In this document: positions 55,219-63,391 of the stretch, piece by piece
Layout of the letters: each line of letters begins with the position of its first letter
How positions within the stretch are numbered: the stretch's first letter is position 1
From: JAFAXD01 sp963833605
GTDB taxonomy: Bacteria > Pseudomonadota > Alphaproteobacteria > Rhizobiales > Xanthobacteraceae
Reading direction: 5' to 3'
NCBI GenBank assembly: GCA_963833605.1
Contig: CAWHYZ010000004.1
Location: 124,001 to 188,000, forward strand
DNA: 64,000 nucleotides
Position numbers and translations under genes: made by a program
The notes under the pieces: generated by a model
Told to the model about the DNA's origin: nothing
What the model saw: only the letters and a program-made list of their open reading frames with translations
The model's database searches: none

Positions 55219-56166
55219 TCATGTCGATCGCTGCTGCGCCGGGACGAATCCCTTGGGAAGCCCAACCGCCGGGATGTGCCCATAGATCGGTTCGCCGGGC
55301 AGATTGGCGGTCAAGATATCGCGGGCAGCCAACAAAGCGTCGAGGTCGATCCCGGTGCGCAAACCCATGGCTTCAAGCAGAAATACTAGGTCCTCCGTGA
55401 CGATGTTGCCGGTCGCGCCCGGCGCATAGGGACAGCCGCCAATACCGCCTTGGGAAGAGTCGAAGCTTCGCACTCCGACATCGAGCGCCGCCACAACGTT
55501 CGCGAGCCCCTGGCCGCGGGTGTTGTGGAAATGTGCGCCCGCGCATTTCTCGCCGACCTCGGCGCGTACGAGCTGGAACAGGCGCCGAACTTGGACCGGA
55601 TTGGCGTAGCCAACCGTATCCGCGAGGTTCACCAGGTCGGCGCCGCACTCCGCCATCGTCACCGCCATGCGCACCGTATCGGCTTCAGGCACGACGCCTT
55701 GAATGGTGCAGCCGAACGCGGTCGACAAGCCCGCCTCAATCATGACCTTCGGGAAACGGGCATTGCGGAGGGCAACAATAGCCCTGACGTCGGCGATGAT
55801 TTCCGCGTGCGTCTTGCGGATGTTGCTCAGCAGATGAGGCTCGCTCACGGATACCGGGATCGCGATCTGGTGAACGCCAGTTTCGAAGGCCACCTGTGCG
55901 TATTTCAGGTTCGGCACCAGAACCGCGACACGAATTCGCGGGATAGTTAGTGCATGCGCCACCACCGCGGCACAATCGGCCATCTGCGGCAACGCCTTCG
56001 GCGATACGAAGGAACCAACCTCGATTTCGCGGAGGCCCGCTTTGGCCAGCGCCTCGATCCACTGGTTCTTCGCCTCAGTTGGCATCGCGCGTTTCACACT
56101 CTGCAGGCCGTCGCGCGGTCCCACTTCGCACACCACGACATCGGGCTTTGGTCGGATTTCAGTCAC
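55219..56166 (-). CDS. Hydroxymethylglutaryl-CoA lyase family protein
   Basis: The 315-residue TIM-barrel enzyme belongs to the HMG-CoA lyase/DRE-TIM family, which splits HMG-CoA to acetoacetate and acetyl-CoA in leucine breakdown or a related substrate. Seen are CEVGPRDGLQ at the start, IEVGSFVSPKALPQM, the HFHNTRGQG segment and the GGIGGCPYAPGATGN signature with the catalytic Cys. The start is GTG at 56166 with GGAGG upstream. It converges on the aldolase/SDR gene with 7 bases between stops. Confidence 0.92.
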   Translation of the reverse strand: MTEIRPKPDVVVCEVGPRDGLQSVKRAMPTEAKNQWIEALAKAGLREIEVGSFVSPKALPQMADCAAVVAHALTIPRIRVAVLVPNLKYAQVAFETGVHQIAIPVSVSEPHLLSNIRKTHAEIIADVRAIVALRNARFPKVMIEAGLSTAFGCTIQGVVPEADTVRMAVTMAECGADLVNLADTVGYANPVQVRRLFQLVRAEVGEKCAGAHFHNTRGQGLANVVAALDVGVRSFDSSQGGIGGCPYAPGATGNIVTEDLVFLLEAMGLRTGIDLDALLAARDILTANLPGEPIYGHIPAVGLPKGFVPAQQRST

Positions 56167-56401
56167 GGCTGGCCGTCCTCCGTTGCGGGTTGCGAACCCA
56201 CTATACGAAAAATGCTGGCGTCCCGCAGGAATCGAAAAGCGGTCGGGTCGGCGTGCTCGGCATCGCCCACATGGTGACGTTCCCGCAGGGGCCTTTGCTC
56301 GAGAACGGCATATGTGCGAAACAGAAATCCATCATCTCCGTCGCCGGCCTCAGCGGATGGCGCTCCCGAGGCCATACATCCCCCCAAACTCCACAGGACC
56401 C

Positions 56402-56992
56402 ATGCCCGCCAAAAAGCCAACTCTTCGCCTGCCGCCCCTCACGGAGGAAAAGCTCAACCCGGCCCAGCGTGCACTCCTGGAATCCATGCGCGCAGGGCCA
56501 CGCGGCAGGAACCTGACCCTCGCCGGTCCGTTCGGCTGTTACATGCACGCCCCGGAGGTCGGCGAGGTCATCCAGCAATTTGCGGCGTTCTGCCGCTTCA
56601 AGACGCGGCTGCCGAAGCGATTGTCCGAGTTTGCAATCCTGGTCATCGGACAAATGTGGAAGGCGCAATATGAGTTCTATGTGCATGCCCGCGAGGCCGA
56701 ACAGGCGGGCGTGCTGCCGCAGACAATCCGCGACATCAAAGCGGGTCGCGCACCGGCCAAGGCACCAAAGGACGAACGTGCGCTCTACGACTTCATCAAG
56801 GAACTGCATCAAAAGCGCCGCGTGTCCGACCGCACCTATGCGCGCGCGCACGCTCTCGTCGGAGACGGCGGCATGGTCGAGTTTCTTGCACTCCTCGGCT
56901 CCTACACCCTCACGTCGATGGTGTTGAACACGTTTCGCGTACCGCTGCCGGAAGGTGCAGCGCCGCCGTTCAAGGAACCTGCGCTGCGATAA
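56402..56992 (+). CDS. Carboxymuconolactone decarboxylase-like protein
   Basis: This 196-residue protein has the helical CMD/AhpD-type domain: EFAILVIGQMWKAQYEFYVHAREAEQAG and GVLPQTIRDIKAGR follow the family order. It lacks the CxxC of AhpD, so it is not a thiol peroxidase partner; it is more likely an enzyme or scaffold for a metabolite near the HMG-CoA lyase pathway. The start at 56402 (MPAKKPTLRLPP) has AGGA just upstream. The divergent position with the lyase gene suggests shared regulation but this is inference. Confidence 0.83.
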   Translation: MPAKKPTLRLPPLTEEKLNPAQRALLESMRAGPRGRNLTLAGPFGCYMHAPEVGEVIQQFAAFCRFKTRLPKRLSEFAILVIGQMWKAQYEFYVHAREAEQAGVLPQTIRDIKAGRAPAKAPKDERALYDFIKELHQKRRVSDRTYARAHALVGDGGMVEFLALLGSYTLTSMVLNTFRVPLPEGAAPPFKEPALR

Positions 56993-57068
56993 CCGCCGCC
57001 GAGATCTGGAACATACGCAACAAACAGCGACAGGTCCTGATCGCATGCGCGATCGGGGCCACGTCAGG

Positions 57069-57593
57069 TCAGTGCGACATCCCGGGCATCCCCGGCATCC
57101 CGTGACCGGATGCCCCCGCTGCAGGTCCGCCGAGGGTCTCGCCGACACCGACCACCTTGTACTCGACATCGACTGAGCCAGCCTTCTCGAACATCAACGT
57201 CCCTTTGACCGACTTGCCCTTCTGGATCGGCTGTTTCAGGTCCAGCAGCATGATGTGGTACGATCCAGGCTTGAACTCCACGCTCTCACCCGGCTTGATC
57301 TCGAGGCCCTCCTTCAACGGGCGCATTTTCATAACACCGTTGTCCATGCTCATTTCGTGAATCTCGAAGCGCCCGGCAATCGGCGAAGAGCCGCCTACGA
57401 GACGATCAGGGGCGGTACCGTTGTTGGTGATTTTCAGATAGGCACCCCCAACGCTTGATCCTTTCGGTGTCGCGCGCGACCACGGTTGCGAGATTTGCAG
57501 GGAGCCGAGTTTGTAGTCCGGGTTATCTTGCGCTTGTGCGGCGGACGACGTCAGCGCGATCACAAGGAGAAGCAGGCAGACGACGATCTTCAT
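57069..57593 (-). CDS. PCuAC-type periplasmic copper chaperone
   Basis: PCu(A)C proteins deliver copper to cytochrome oxidase assembly in the periplasm. The 174-residue product has a signal peptide ending near AQAQ, GGAYLKITN, and the copper ligands His79, Met90, His113 and Met115 in the H-x10-M-x22-H-x-M pattern. A C-terminal tail rich in Gly, His and Met (GHGMPGMPGMSH) may be a second metal site. The start at 57593 (MKIVVCLLLL) is chosen; a longer frame to 57659 is rejected. It follows the small Cys-rich protein by 89 bases, so both are likely one transcript. Confidence 0.93.
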   Translation of the reverse strand: MKIVVCLLLLVIALTSSAAQAQDNPDYKLGSLQISQPWSRATPKGSSVGGAYLKITNNGTAPDRLVGGSSPIAGRFEIHEMSMDNGVMKMRPLKEGLEIKPGESVEFKPGSYHIMLLDLKQPIQKGKSVKGTLMFEKAGSVDVEYKVVGVGETLGGPAAGASGHGMPGMPGMSH

Positions 57594-57682
57594 GTGTTGG
57601 AAACTCCGAATTGGTGCTGTGACGGCGGCGCGCGACCTCATGGGTGATCGCGATCTCAAGGCGGTGATTACAAGTAAGCCCC

Positions 57683-58012
57683 TCAGGCCGGTGGCGCGCG
57701 CGAGCGCGGATAACGCGCCTTCGCGGGCACCGATACCGGCACCTCGGCAACCGCCGTCAAACCTCGGACGAGAGGGGCGGCAGCGGGCGCGCGCAGATCA
57801 CCTGGTGCGATCCAGGCCTCACAGCAGGCATTCAGACAGCAGGCAAAATCACTTCTATCCCCCGTTGGGAGTACCGGATCGCCCGTTGACCCGGAACAAA
57901 GTACCGGCACGTTGCGGGAAATGTGTTGTGCGGTCGCACCAATGATAGGCTGCAGGGCAAGCGCGTAGGCCGCAACGAGAACGACAATCCGTCGAAGGAC
58001 GACGCGTGACAT
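57683..58012 (-). CDS. Small exported Cys-rich protein (DUF2946-like)
   Basis: This 109-residue protein has a signal-like N-terminus (VVLVAAYALALQPIIGAT) and a Cys cluster FACCLNACCEAW in the middle, a pattern seen in DUF2946-type proteins found next to copper genes in alphaproteobacteria. It lies immediately upstream of the PCuAC gene on the same strand, so a role in copper handling is plausible but untested. The start is ATG 58012. The remaining sequence is Ala/Pro/Arg-rich with no recognisable domain. Confidence 0.6.
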   Translation of the reverse strand: MSRVVLRRIVVLVAAYALALQPIIGATAQHISRNVPVLCSGSTGDPVLPTGDRSDFACCLNACCEAWIAPGDLRAPAAAPLVRGLTAVAEVPVSVPAKARYPRSRAPPA

Positions 58013-58032
58013 GTTTCCACTCTAGTGGCACC

Positions 58033-58110
58033 CTAGTGTGGTGGATTTGAAGTTCCTATCATTCTTGCGGCGCGCTCGTCATAGGAACTTCAAATCCAAA
58101 ACCACACTAG
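58033..58110. repeat. Palindromic repeat, subfamily A copy 1
   Basis: Terminal CTAGTGTGGT and ACCACACTAG frame inner arms GGATTTGAAGTTCCTAT and ATAGGAACTTCAAATCC; the left arm lacks a TTT that the right arm has. The centre CATTCTTGCGGCGCGCTCGTC matches the copy at 6203-6260. A degraded CTAGTGGCACC just to the left (58022-58032) may be a fragment of another copy. Confidence 0.9.
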
Positions 58111-58123
58111 AGTCTATATATTT

Positions 58124-58201
58124 GCTAGTGTCCCTTTGATTCCGAAGTTCGCTCCAGAGGGTGCGGCAGGATAAAGCGAACTTCGGAATCGGGACACTAG
58201 C
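58124..58201. repeat. Palindromic repeat, subfamily B copy 1
   Basis: CTAGTGTCCCTTTGATTCCGAAGTTCGCT and its near-complement AGCGAACTTCGGAATCGGGACACTAG surround a 20-base centre. It shares the CTAGTGT ends and the GATTyyGAAGTTC core with subfamily A but differs at the tip. Confidence 0.9.
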
Positions 58202-58258
58202 GGTGGATTTGAAGTTCCTATCAGATTGCGGCAAACTCGCATAGGAACTTCGAATCCC
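58202..58258. repeat. Palindromic repeat, subfamily A copy 2
   Basis: GGTGGATTTGAAGTTCCTATC and CATAGGAACTTCGAATCCCGA flank a centre (AGATTGCGGCAAACTCG) that differs from copy 1 and from the 6.2 kb copy. It starts directly after subfamily B copy 1, with no gap. Confidence 0.85.
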
Positions 58259-58286
58259 GAGAAGCAGCGCCAGGATAGTATTTTCA

Positions 58287-58359
58287 TAGTGTCCTTTTTG
58301 ATTCCAAAGTTCGTCGCGACACGTACTGCAAGGGTAACGAACTTCGGAATCGGGGCACG
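58287..58359. repeat. Palindromic repeat, subfamily B copy 2
   Basis: TAGTGTCC, GATTCCAAAGTTCGTC on the left and GAACTTCGGAATCGGGGCAC on the right form a slightly degraded copy of subfamily B. It ends two bases before the GTG start of the 58362 gene, so a hairpin here would sit next to its ribosome-binding region. Confidence 0.85.
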
Positions 58360-58361
58360 AG

Positions 58362-58691
58362 GTGCATGATCAATCGGAACTGGACGTGGATCCAAGGGCC
58401 TCCGATCAGCAAAGCGGCCGTGTTCTGAAATTTCAGGCACGTGTCAGGACGTTGACACGCGACTCGCAGCGGTCACCTGTAGAGGATCTTCGCAAATACG
58501 CCCGCGGCGCCGAGGACGACTACGGCCACCGAATGCGGATGAACGCGGTCGCTGTTGCCGTCGTGGTCGTATTGGTCGCTTGCGGTGTCTGGCTTGTCGA
58601 TACCATGGCTCAGATGCGCAAGAAACAAGATTGCGTGCTGAGCGGCCGCCGCAATTGCGTGCAGATCAACGTCCCAGTTGACGCACGTTAA
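58362..58691 (+). CDS. Small single-pass membrane protein of unknown function
   Basis: This 109-residue product has a cytoplasmic N-terminus (EDLRKYARGAEDDYGHRMRMN), one membrane helix at about 62-80, and a short outer part with two Cys (QDCVLSGRRNCVQI). Similar proteins exist in Rhizobiales from memory, with no function. The frame begins with GTG at 58362, right next to a palindromic repeat; an ATG at 58366 is in another frame. It converges on the RlpA-like gene. The sequence shows no catalytic motif. Confidence 0.65.
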   Translation: MHDQSELDVDPRASDQQSGRVLKFQARVRTLTRDSQRSPVEDLRKYARGAEDDYGHRMRMNAVAVAVVVVLVACGVWLVDTMAQMRKKQDCVLSGRRNCVQINVPVDAR

Positions 58692-58693
58692 CG

Positions 58694-59095
58694 TCACTCG
58701 TCGGAGAGATCGGCACTCACGACATCAAGCGAAACATGTGCAAGACCTGCGAATCCAAGCGCGCGCGCCGCCGCGGGCGAGACGTCGATGATGCGCCCGC
58801 GAACGAATGGACCACGGTCGTTGATGCGCACGAGCACCGCGTGTCCGTTTCCGTGATTTGTCACGCGCACAATGGTGCCAAACGGGAGGTTCGGATGGGC
58901 CGCAGTCATGGCGTCGATCCGCAGGTGCTCGCCACTCGCGGTCTTGGTACCCGACGAATGGTCGTAAACGGACGCCAACCCGGATAACTGCGAACCCATG
59001 TATGGGGCTCGGGATCGCCCTTCGGCTTCGCCCGCGGCAATCGCAACAATCAATGCGAGGCATAGAACCTCGCCCCTCACCAAGGCGGGAACCAC
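58694..59095 (-). CDS. RlpA-like protein with a double-psi beta-barrel domain
   Basis: The 133-residue protein has a signal-like N-terminus and a double-psi beta-barrel domain: GLASVYDHSSGTKTASGEHL, TAAHPNLPFGTIVRVTNHGNGHAVLVRINDRGPFVRGRIIDVSPAAA, typical of RlpA. RlpA acts at the septum on denuded peptidoglycan glycan strands. There is no SPOR domain and no lipobox Cys, so it is a minimal version. The start is uncertain: I chose GTG 59095 with AAGGGG upstream; a GTG at 59182 would add 29 residues. It converges on the 58362 gene with 2 bases between stops. Confidence 0.8.
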   Translation of the reverse strand: MVPALVRGEVLCLALIVAIAAGEAEGRSRAPYMGSQLSGLASVYDHSSGTKTASGEHLRIDAMTAAHPNLPFGTIVRVTNHGNGHAVLVRINDRGPFVRGRIIDVSPAAARALGFAGLAHVSLDVVSADLSDE

Positions 59096-59357
59096 CGGCC
59101 TACCCCTTCGAACCAGCCCGACCCGCCACCACAACCGACTGCCGCACTCTTTGTTCCAGGCACGCGACCAACCACCGTTCACCCGGCAATATCAGGGGTT
59201 TGACCCGCTGCGCGCGCCCGCCCGCAGGCGCCATTGCGCTCGCGGACGCACTTGGTTATACGGGCCAGCACGGATGGCGCTGCCGGCTGGGAGTTCGCCG
59301 CGGTTTCCCGCGCCAACTCGGGGTGCTTCAAAAACATAAAACGATCAAAGGGTTCCT

Positions 59358-59639
59358 ATGTCCTCGACGTTCGATACCGTGGCCAACATCATCGCCGAGA
59401 CGTGCGACATCCCACGCGACACCATCAAGCCAGAAAGCCACGCGATTGAGGATCTAGGGATCGACAGCTTGGACTTCCTCGACATTGCGTTCGCCATCGA
59501 CAAGGCCTTCGGGATCAAGCTGCCGCTCGAGCAATGGACCCAAGAGGTCAACGACGGCAAAGCCACCACAGAGCAATATTTCGTGCTGCAGAACTTGTGC
59601 ACCCGCATCGACGGTCTTGTTGCCGCCAAGGGGGCTTGA
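59358..59639 (+). CDS. acpXL: AcpXL, acyl carrier protein for very-long-chain fatty acid of lipid A
   Basis: AcpXL is the dedicated carrier for the 27-hydroxyoctacosanoate-type fatty acid on rhizobial lipid A. The 93-residue protein carries the phosphopantetheine site Ser37 in GIDSLDF, and the segment KPESHAIEDLGIDSLDFLDI and WTQEVNDGKATTEQYFVLQN match rhizobial AcpXL, which is longer than FabD-type ACP. AAGGG lies before the ATG. It opens the cluster acpXL-fabZ-fabF2-fabF1-SDR-ADH, all on the plus strand. Confidence 0.93.
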   Translation: MSSTFDTVANIIAETCDIPRDTIKPESHAIEDLGIDSLDFLDIAFAIDKAFGIKLPLEQWTQEVNDGKATTEQYFVLQNLCTRIDGLVAAKGA

Positions 59640-59648
59640 GCTCCCCGC

Positions 59649-60122
59649 ATGCGAATTGAGTATTTTCAGCTTATCGACCGGATTGTCGCCCTCGACATCG
59701 GTGCCGGGACGATTTGGGTCGAGGCTGTTGTCCCGCACGAGAGCACCATTTTCGAGGGCCATTTCCCAGGGTATCCATTGATGCCGGGAGTGTTGTTGAT
59801 CGAGTCCATGGCGCAAACCGCCGGGTGGCTGGTAATTGGGTTGACCCGGTTCGAGCGCATGCCCTTCTTAGCCGCGCTCAAGGATGTCAAGCTGCGCACT
59901 TTCGTAGCCCCGGGCACGTCCCTAGGCGTCACAGCCCAACTGCTGCACGACGGATCGGGTTACGCCATAACCAAGGCGGCGATCGTAGCTGAAGGCAAGC
60001 CGATCTGCGACGCTGAGATCACATTTCGGGTCATGGCCTTCCCGGATGCGAGCATGCGCCGCGCCATGGAAGAGACAGCGGCCCGTATCGGTTTTCCAAT
60101 GCAGGCGCTAGCCGATGGCTGA
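59649..60122 (+). CDS. fabZXL: FabZ-type beta-hydroxyacyl-ACP dehydratase
   Basis: FabZ removes water from beta-hydroxyacyl-ACP in each elongation cycle. The 157-residue hot-dog protein has the catalytic His in GHFPGYPLMPGVLLIESMAQ and the Glu in the same helix. The position between acpXL and two ketosynthases makes it the fabZXL of the VLCFA cluster. It starts 9 bases after acpXL, and its stop overlaps the next start by eight bases, so translation is coupled. Confidence 0.93.
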   Translation: MRIEYFQLIDRIVALDIGAGTIWVEAVVPHESTIFEGHFPGYPLMPGVLLIESMAQTAGWLVIGLTRFERMPFLAALKDVKLRTFVAPGTSLGVTAQLLHDGSGYAITKAAIVAEGKPICDAEITFRVMAFPDASMRRAMEETAARIGFPMQALADG

Positions 60123-61299
60123 CGTGCAACGCGATGTCTGGATCACCGGCATCGGCATCGTATCGTGCCTTGGAGAAGGGCCTGAGGCCCACTGGCGCGG
60201 ACTGAGCGAACCAGGGCCGAGTGCCGACACCAAGACTTTTGCGCCGAATGTCGTTCATCCACTTGCTCGCGTGGACTTCGACAAACAAATTCCCAAAAAG
60301 GGCGATCAGCGTCAGATGGAGCCCTGGCAGCGGATCGGGACCTACGCGGCCGGGCTTGCCCTCGACAGTGCGGGGGTGAAGGGTAATGCCGAACTCCTGG
60401 GCCGCATGGATATGATTGTTGCCGCCGGCGGCGGCGAACGCGATTGGGCCGCTGACGCGTCGATCCTGTCAGGATTGCCCAAGGCTGACCAACCGCAACG
60501 CTTCCTGAACGAACGTCTGATGAGCGATTTGCGGCCAACGCTGTTTCTCGCGCAGCTTTCGAATCTTCTTGCTGGCAATATTTCGATTGTTCATGGGGTG
60601 ACGGGTTCCTCCCGCACGTTCATGGGCGAAGAGGCCGCCGGTTTCGATTCGGTGCGAATTGCGTTGGCGCGGATCAAGGCCAACCAAAGCAACATTGCCC
60701 TGGTTGGGGGGGCCCAGAACGGTGAGCGCAAGGATCTGCTGATGCTCTACGAGTTCGGCGGCTTCTGCCTGACGCGCGAGTTTCACACCGTCTGGGACAG
60801 GCAATCAGCACCGGGCTTCGCCCTCGCGTCGCTTGGCGCCTTTCTGGTGCTGGAGAGCCGCGACCATGCCGAGCGCCGGAAGGCCTCTCCGCTTGCAAAG
60901 CTTTCGGAGATTATCGTCGAGTTGGCGGCCCGCACCCCGGGATCAGTCGAGGCGAATCTTGAACGGATGTGGGACGCGCTCCAACTCGATCCGAACGGCA
61001 CGGCGGTCATTTCGGGCGCGACCGGCGCTGAACCTGCCACAAGCGAGGAGCGCCGCTTCCTGGCGCGACATCCGGAGGTCGCGGTACGCGCGACCGGGAG
61101 TTTTCTTGGCCATGGGGTCGAGCCGCAATTCTCCATGAATATTGCCGTTGGGGCACTGGCCTTGTCTTACGGTAAACTGTTTCCACCTTATGACACGACA
61201 GGGGTCGAGCGGCCGATGGTAGGTGCACCCTCGCGCGTCGTCGTGACCGGCGTTGGCCATTGGCGCGGCGAAGGTTTAGCGCTGGTCGAGCCCATCTGA
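60115..61299 (+). CDS. fabF2XL: Beta-ketoacyl synthase-like protein lacking catalytic residues (FabF2XL type)
   Basis: The 394-residue protein has the thiolase fold of FabF but the nucleophile Cys position, in a GVTGSSRT stretch, is Ser (near residue 165), and the first catalytic His position is Ala (SGATGAEP). The second His remains (LGHGVEP). It is therefore unlikely to condense by itself, and may act as a chain-length partner for the intact FabF1XL next to it, as chain-length factors do in type II polyketide synthases. That pairing is inference. It overlaps fabZXL by eight bases. Confidence 0.87.
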   Translation: MADVQRDVWITGIGIVSCLGEGPEAHWRGLSEPGPSADTKTFAPNVVHPLARVDFDKQIPKKGDQRQMEPWQRIGTYAAGLALDSAGVKGNAELLGRMDMIVAAGGGERDWAADASILSGLPKADQPQRFLNERLMSDLRPTLFLAQLSNLLAGNISIVHGVTGSSRTFMGEEAAGFDSVRIALARIKANQSNIALVGGAQNGERKDLLMLYEFGGFCLTREFHTVWDRQSAPGFALASLGAFLVLESRDHAERRKASPLAKLSEIIVELAARTPGSVEANLERMWDALQLDPNGTAVISGATGAEPATSEERRFLARHPEVAVRATGSFLGHGVEPQFSMNIAVGALALSYGKLFPPYDTTGVERPMVGAPSRVVVTGVGHWRGEGLALVEPI

Positions 61300-61317
61300 G
61301 TATTTTGGAGAACCATA

Positions 61318-62601
61318 ATGGCACAACTGCGCGACAAGGTGGGCCGGCCGATCGTCGTGGTCACCGGCATGGGCGTGGTCACGTCGCTGGGTGCCGGCAA
61401 GACCGACAATTGGGCCAAGTTGACCGCGGGCAAGTCCGGCATTCGCACAATCACGCGGTTTTCGACCGAGAATTTCAAGACCCGTGTCGCCGGTACCGTC
61501 GATTTCGTGCCGGTCGAATCGCTCTCGGCGCCGGCCCTGGCCGAACGCCTGGCAAAGCTCGCGGTCGAGGAGGCGCTCGCCGAAGCGGCCATCGGCAGCC
61601 GCGGCAATTTTCCTGGCCCGCTGTTCCTGGCAGTCGCACCGATCGAGATCGAGTGGCCACAGCGTCAGGAACTCGCGCAGGCGTCCGGCAGCAACGACAG
61701 TGTCAACTATGACGATCTTCTCCGCTCCGCGGCGAGCGGGCGTTTCCGGCACTACCACGAGCGGTTTCTATTCGGTTCGGTCGGTTACAACCTCGCCGAC
61801 AAGTTCGGCACGCGCGGATCGCCGATCTCGCTCTCTACGGCCTGCGCGTCGGGCGCGAGCGCAATCCAGCTAGGACTGGAGGCGATCAGGCGCGGCGAGA
61901 CCGAGGCGGCGCTCTGCGTCGCGACCGATGGTTCGATCAACGCGGAAAGCCTTGTTCGCTTCTCGCTGCTGTCCGCCTTGTCTACCCAGAACGATCCACC
62001 CGAAGGCGCGTCGAAGCCCTTCTCGAAGAATCGCGATGGCTTCGTCATGGCCGAAGGGGCCGGCGCTCTGGTGCTCGAGAGCTACGAACACGCACAAGCG
62101 CGCGGGGCGGCGATTCTCGGCGTCGTCGAAGGTTGCGGCGAACTGGCGGATTCGTTCCACCGCACCCGTTCCAGTCCCGACGGCAAGCCGATCATCGGTT
62201 GCCTCCGGAACGCGATCGCCGATGCCGGTTTGGAACCGCGCGACATCGACTACATCAACGCCCACGGCACCGGCACTCCCGAAAATGACAAGATGGAGTG
62301 CCTTGCGGTGACCGCCGTCATGGGCGAGCACGCCAAGAATATTGCGATTTCGTCCAACAAATCGATGATCGGACATACGCTTTCGGCGGCAGGCGCGGTC
62401 GAGGCGATCTTCACGCTGCTCACGCTCGATCGGCAGCGCATCCCGCCGACCATCAACTATGCGCTTCCTGATCCGGCCATCCCGCTCGATGTGGTGCCGA
62501 ATGTGGCACGCGACGCCAAGGTGCGTCACGCCATCTCCAACTCGTTCGGGTTCGGCGGGCAGAATGTCTCGCTGGTCTTGGCGCGGGAGCCCGCCGCGTG
62601 A
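61318..62601 (+). CDS. fabF1XL: Beta-ketoacyl-ACP synthase II, active form (FabF1XL type)
   Basis: This 427-residue FabF-type ketosynthase has the full catalytic set: Cys in STACASGAS, His in NAHGTGTP and His in SMIGHTLSAAG, and the gatekeeper-type GFGGQN near the end. It should carry out the condensing step for the long-chain fatty acid. GGAGAA lies before the ATG. It starts 18 bases after the catalytically degenerate partner, and its stop overlaps the SDR start by four bases (GTGA). Confidence 0.95.
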   Translation: MAQLRDKVGRPIVVVTGMGVVTSLGAGKTDNWAKLTAGKSGIRTITRFSTENFKTRVAGTVDFVPVESLSAPALAERLAKLAVEEALAEAAIGSRGNFPGPLFLAVAPIEIEWPQRQELAQASGSNDSVNYDDLLRSAASGRFRHYHERFLFGSVGYNLADKFGTRGSPISLSTACASGASAIQLGLEAIRRGETEAALCVATDGSINAESLVRFSLLSALSTQNDPPEGASKPFSKNRDGFVMAEGAGALVLESYEHAQARGAAILGVVEGCGELADSFHRTRSSPDGKPIIGCLRNAIADAGLEPRDIDYINAHGTGTPENDKMECLAVTAVMGEHAKNIAISSNKSMIGHTLSAAGAVEAIFTLLTLDRQRIPPTINYALPDPAIPLDVVPNVARDAKVRHAISNSFGFGGQNVSLVLAREPAA

Positions 62602-63359
62602 CGGCGGGAGCGAAACGTCGCGCGCTTGTCACCGGCGGTGGACGTGGGCTGGGCGCCGCCATCGTGCGTGCATTGGCGGCGGCTGGTCACGACGTCACTT
62701 TCACATACCGTTCGGCCGCGGCCGCGGCCGATTTGCTGTTGAAAGAGGTGCAGGCCGCCCATCCGGGCCAAACATTCGGTGCTGTCGCGGTGGATCTCGC
62801 GGACAAGACCGCAGTCGAAACGTTTGTCAAAGAGGCGGAGCGGGAGGCTTTTTCAGCCTTTGTGCACAACGCTGGGCAGTCCTACGACAGCCTCGCCATG
62901 ATGATGGATCAGGCGAAAGCCGAAGCCGCCATGCAGGTCAATTTCTGGTCGTTTACCCGCATCGGCGGCGCGCTTGCCCGTCAGATGATGCGCGCACGTG
63001 ACGGTCGCCTTGCGGTCATCGGTTCGATCACCGCGCTGCAGGCCAATCAGGGCAATGCCGCCTACGCGGCGTCCAAGGCCGCCCTGCTCGGCTATGTTCG
63101 CACCTTGGCGATCGAAATCGCGCGCACCGGCGTCACCGTCAATTACGTCGCGCCCGGCTTCATCGACACCGAGATGATGGCGCCCTACGCAAAATATCGC
63201 GAGCAGATAGAAAGTCAGATCCCGGCACGCCGGTTTGCCAAGCCGGAGGAGATCGCGGACCTCGTGGCGTTTCTGCTCACGCCTCAGGCCTCCTACATCA
63301 CCGGCGCGGTTCTGCCCATTGACGGCGGCCTTTCGGCGGCGATAGGCATTCAGCGCTGA
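62598..63359 (+). CDS. 3-oxoacyl-ACP reductase-like short-chain dehydrogenase
   Basis: The 253-residue SDR has the NADP site TGGGRGLGAA, NAG at the third strand, the active-site Ser in GSITALQ and Tyr-x-x-x-Lys as YAASK, and a C-terminal DGGLSAA. By position it is the FabG-like reductase of the VLCFA cluster, a gene not always present between fabF1XL and the ADH gene in other rhizobia. GTG start at 62598 overlaps the fabF1XL stop. Confidence 0.93.
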   Translation: MTAGAKRRALVTGGGRGLGAAIVRALAAAGHDVTFTYRSAAAAADLLLKEVQAAHPGQTFGAVAVDLADKTAVETFVKEAEREAFSAFVHNAGQSYDSLAMMMDQAKAEAAMQVNFWSFTRIGGALARQMMRARDGRLAVIGSITALQANQGNAAYAASKAALLGYVRTLAIEIARTGVTVNYVAPGFIDTEMMAPYAKYREQIESQIPARRFAKPEEIADLVAFLLTPQASYITGAVLPIDGGLSAAIGIQR

Positions 63360-63391
63360 ATTTCCGACCGATCCAACCGATTGATCCGCGC

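Noticed and set aside
58022..58360. Possible CRISPR array
   Set aside because: Units are palindromic, of two kinds, with no constant-length spacers, and no cas genes are near.
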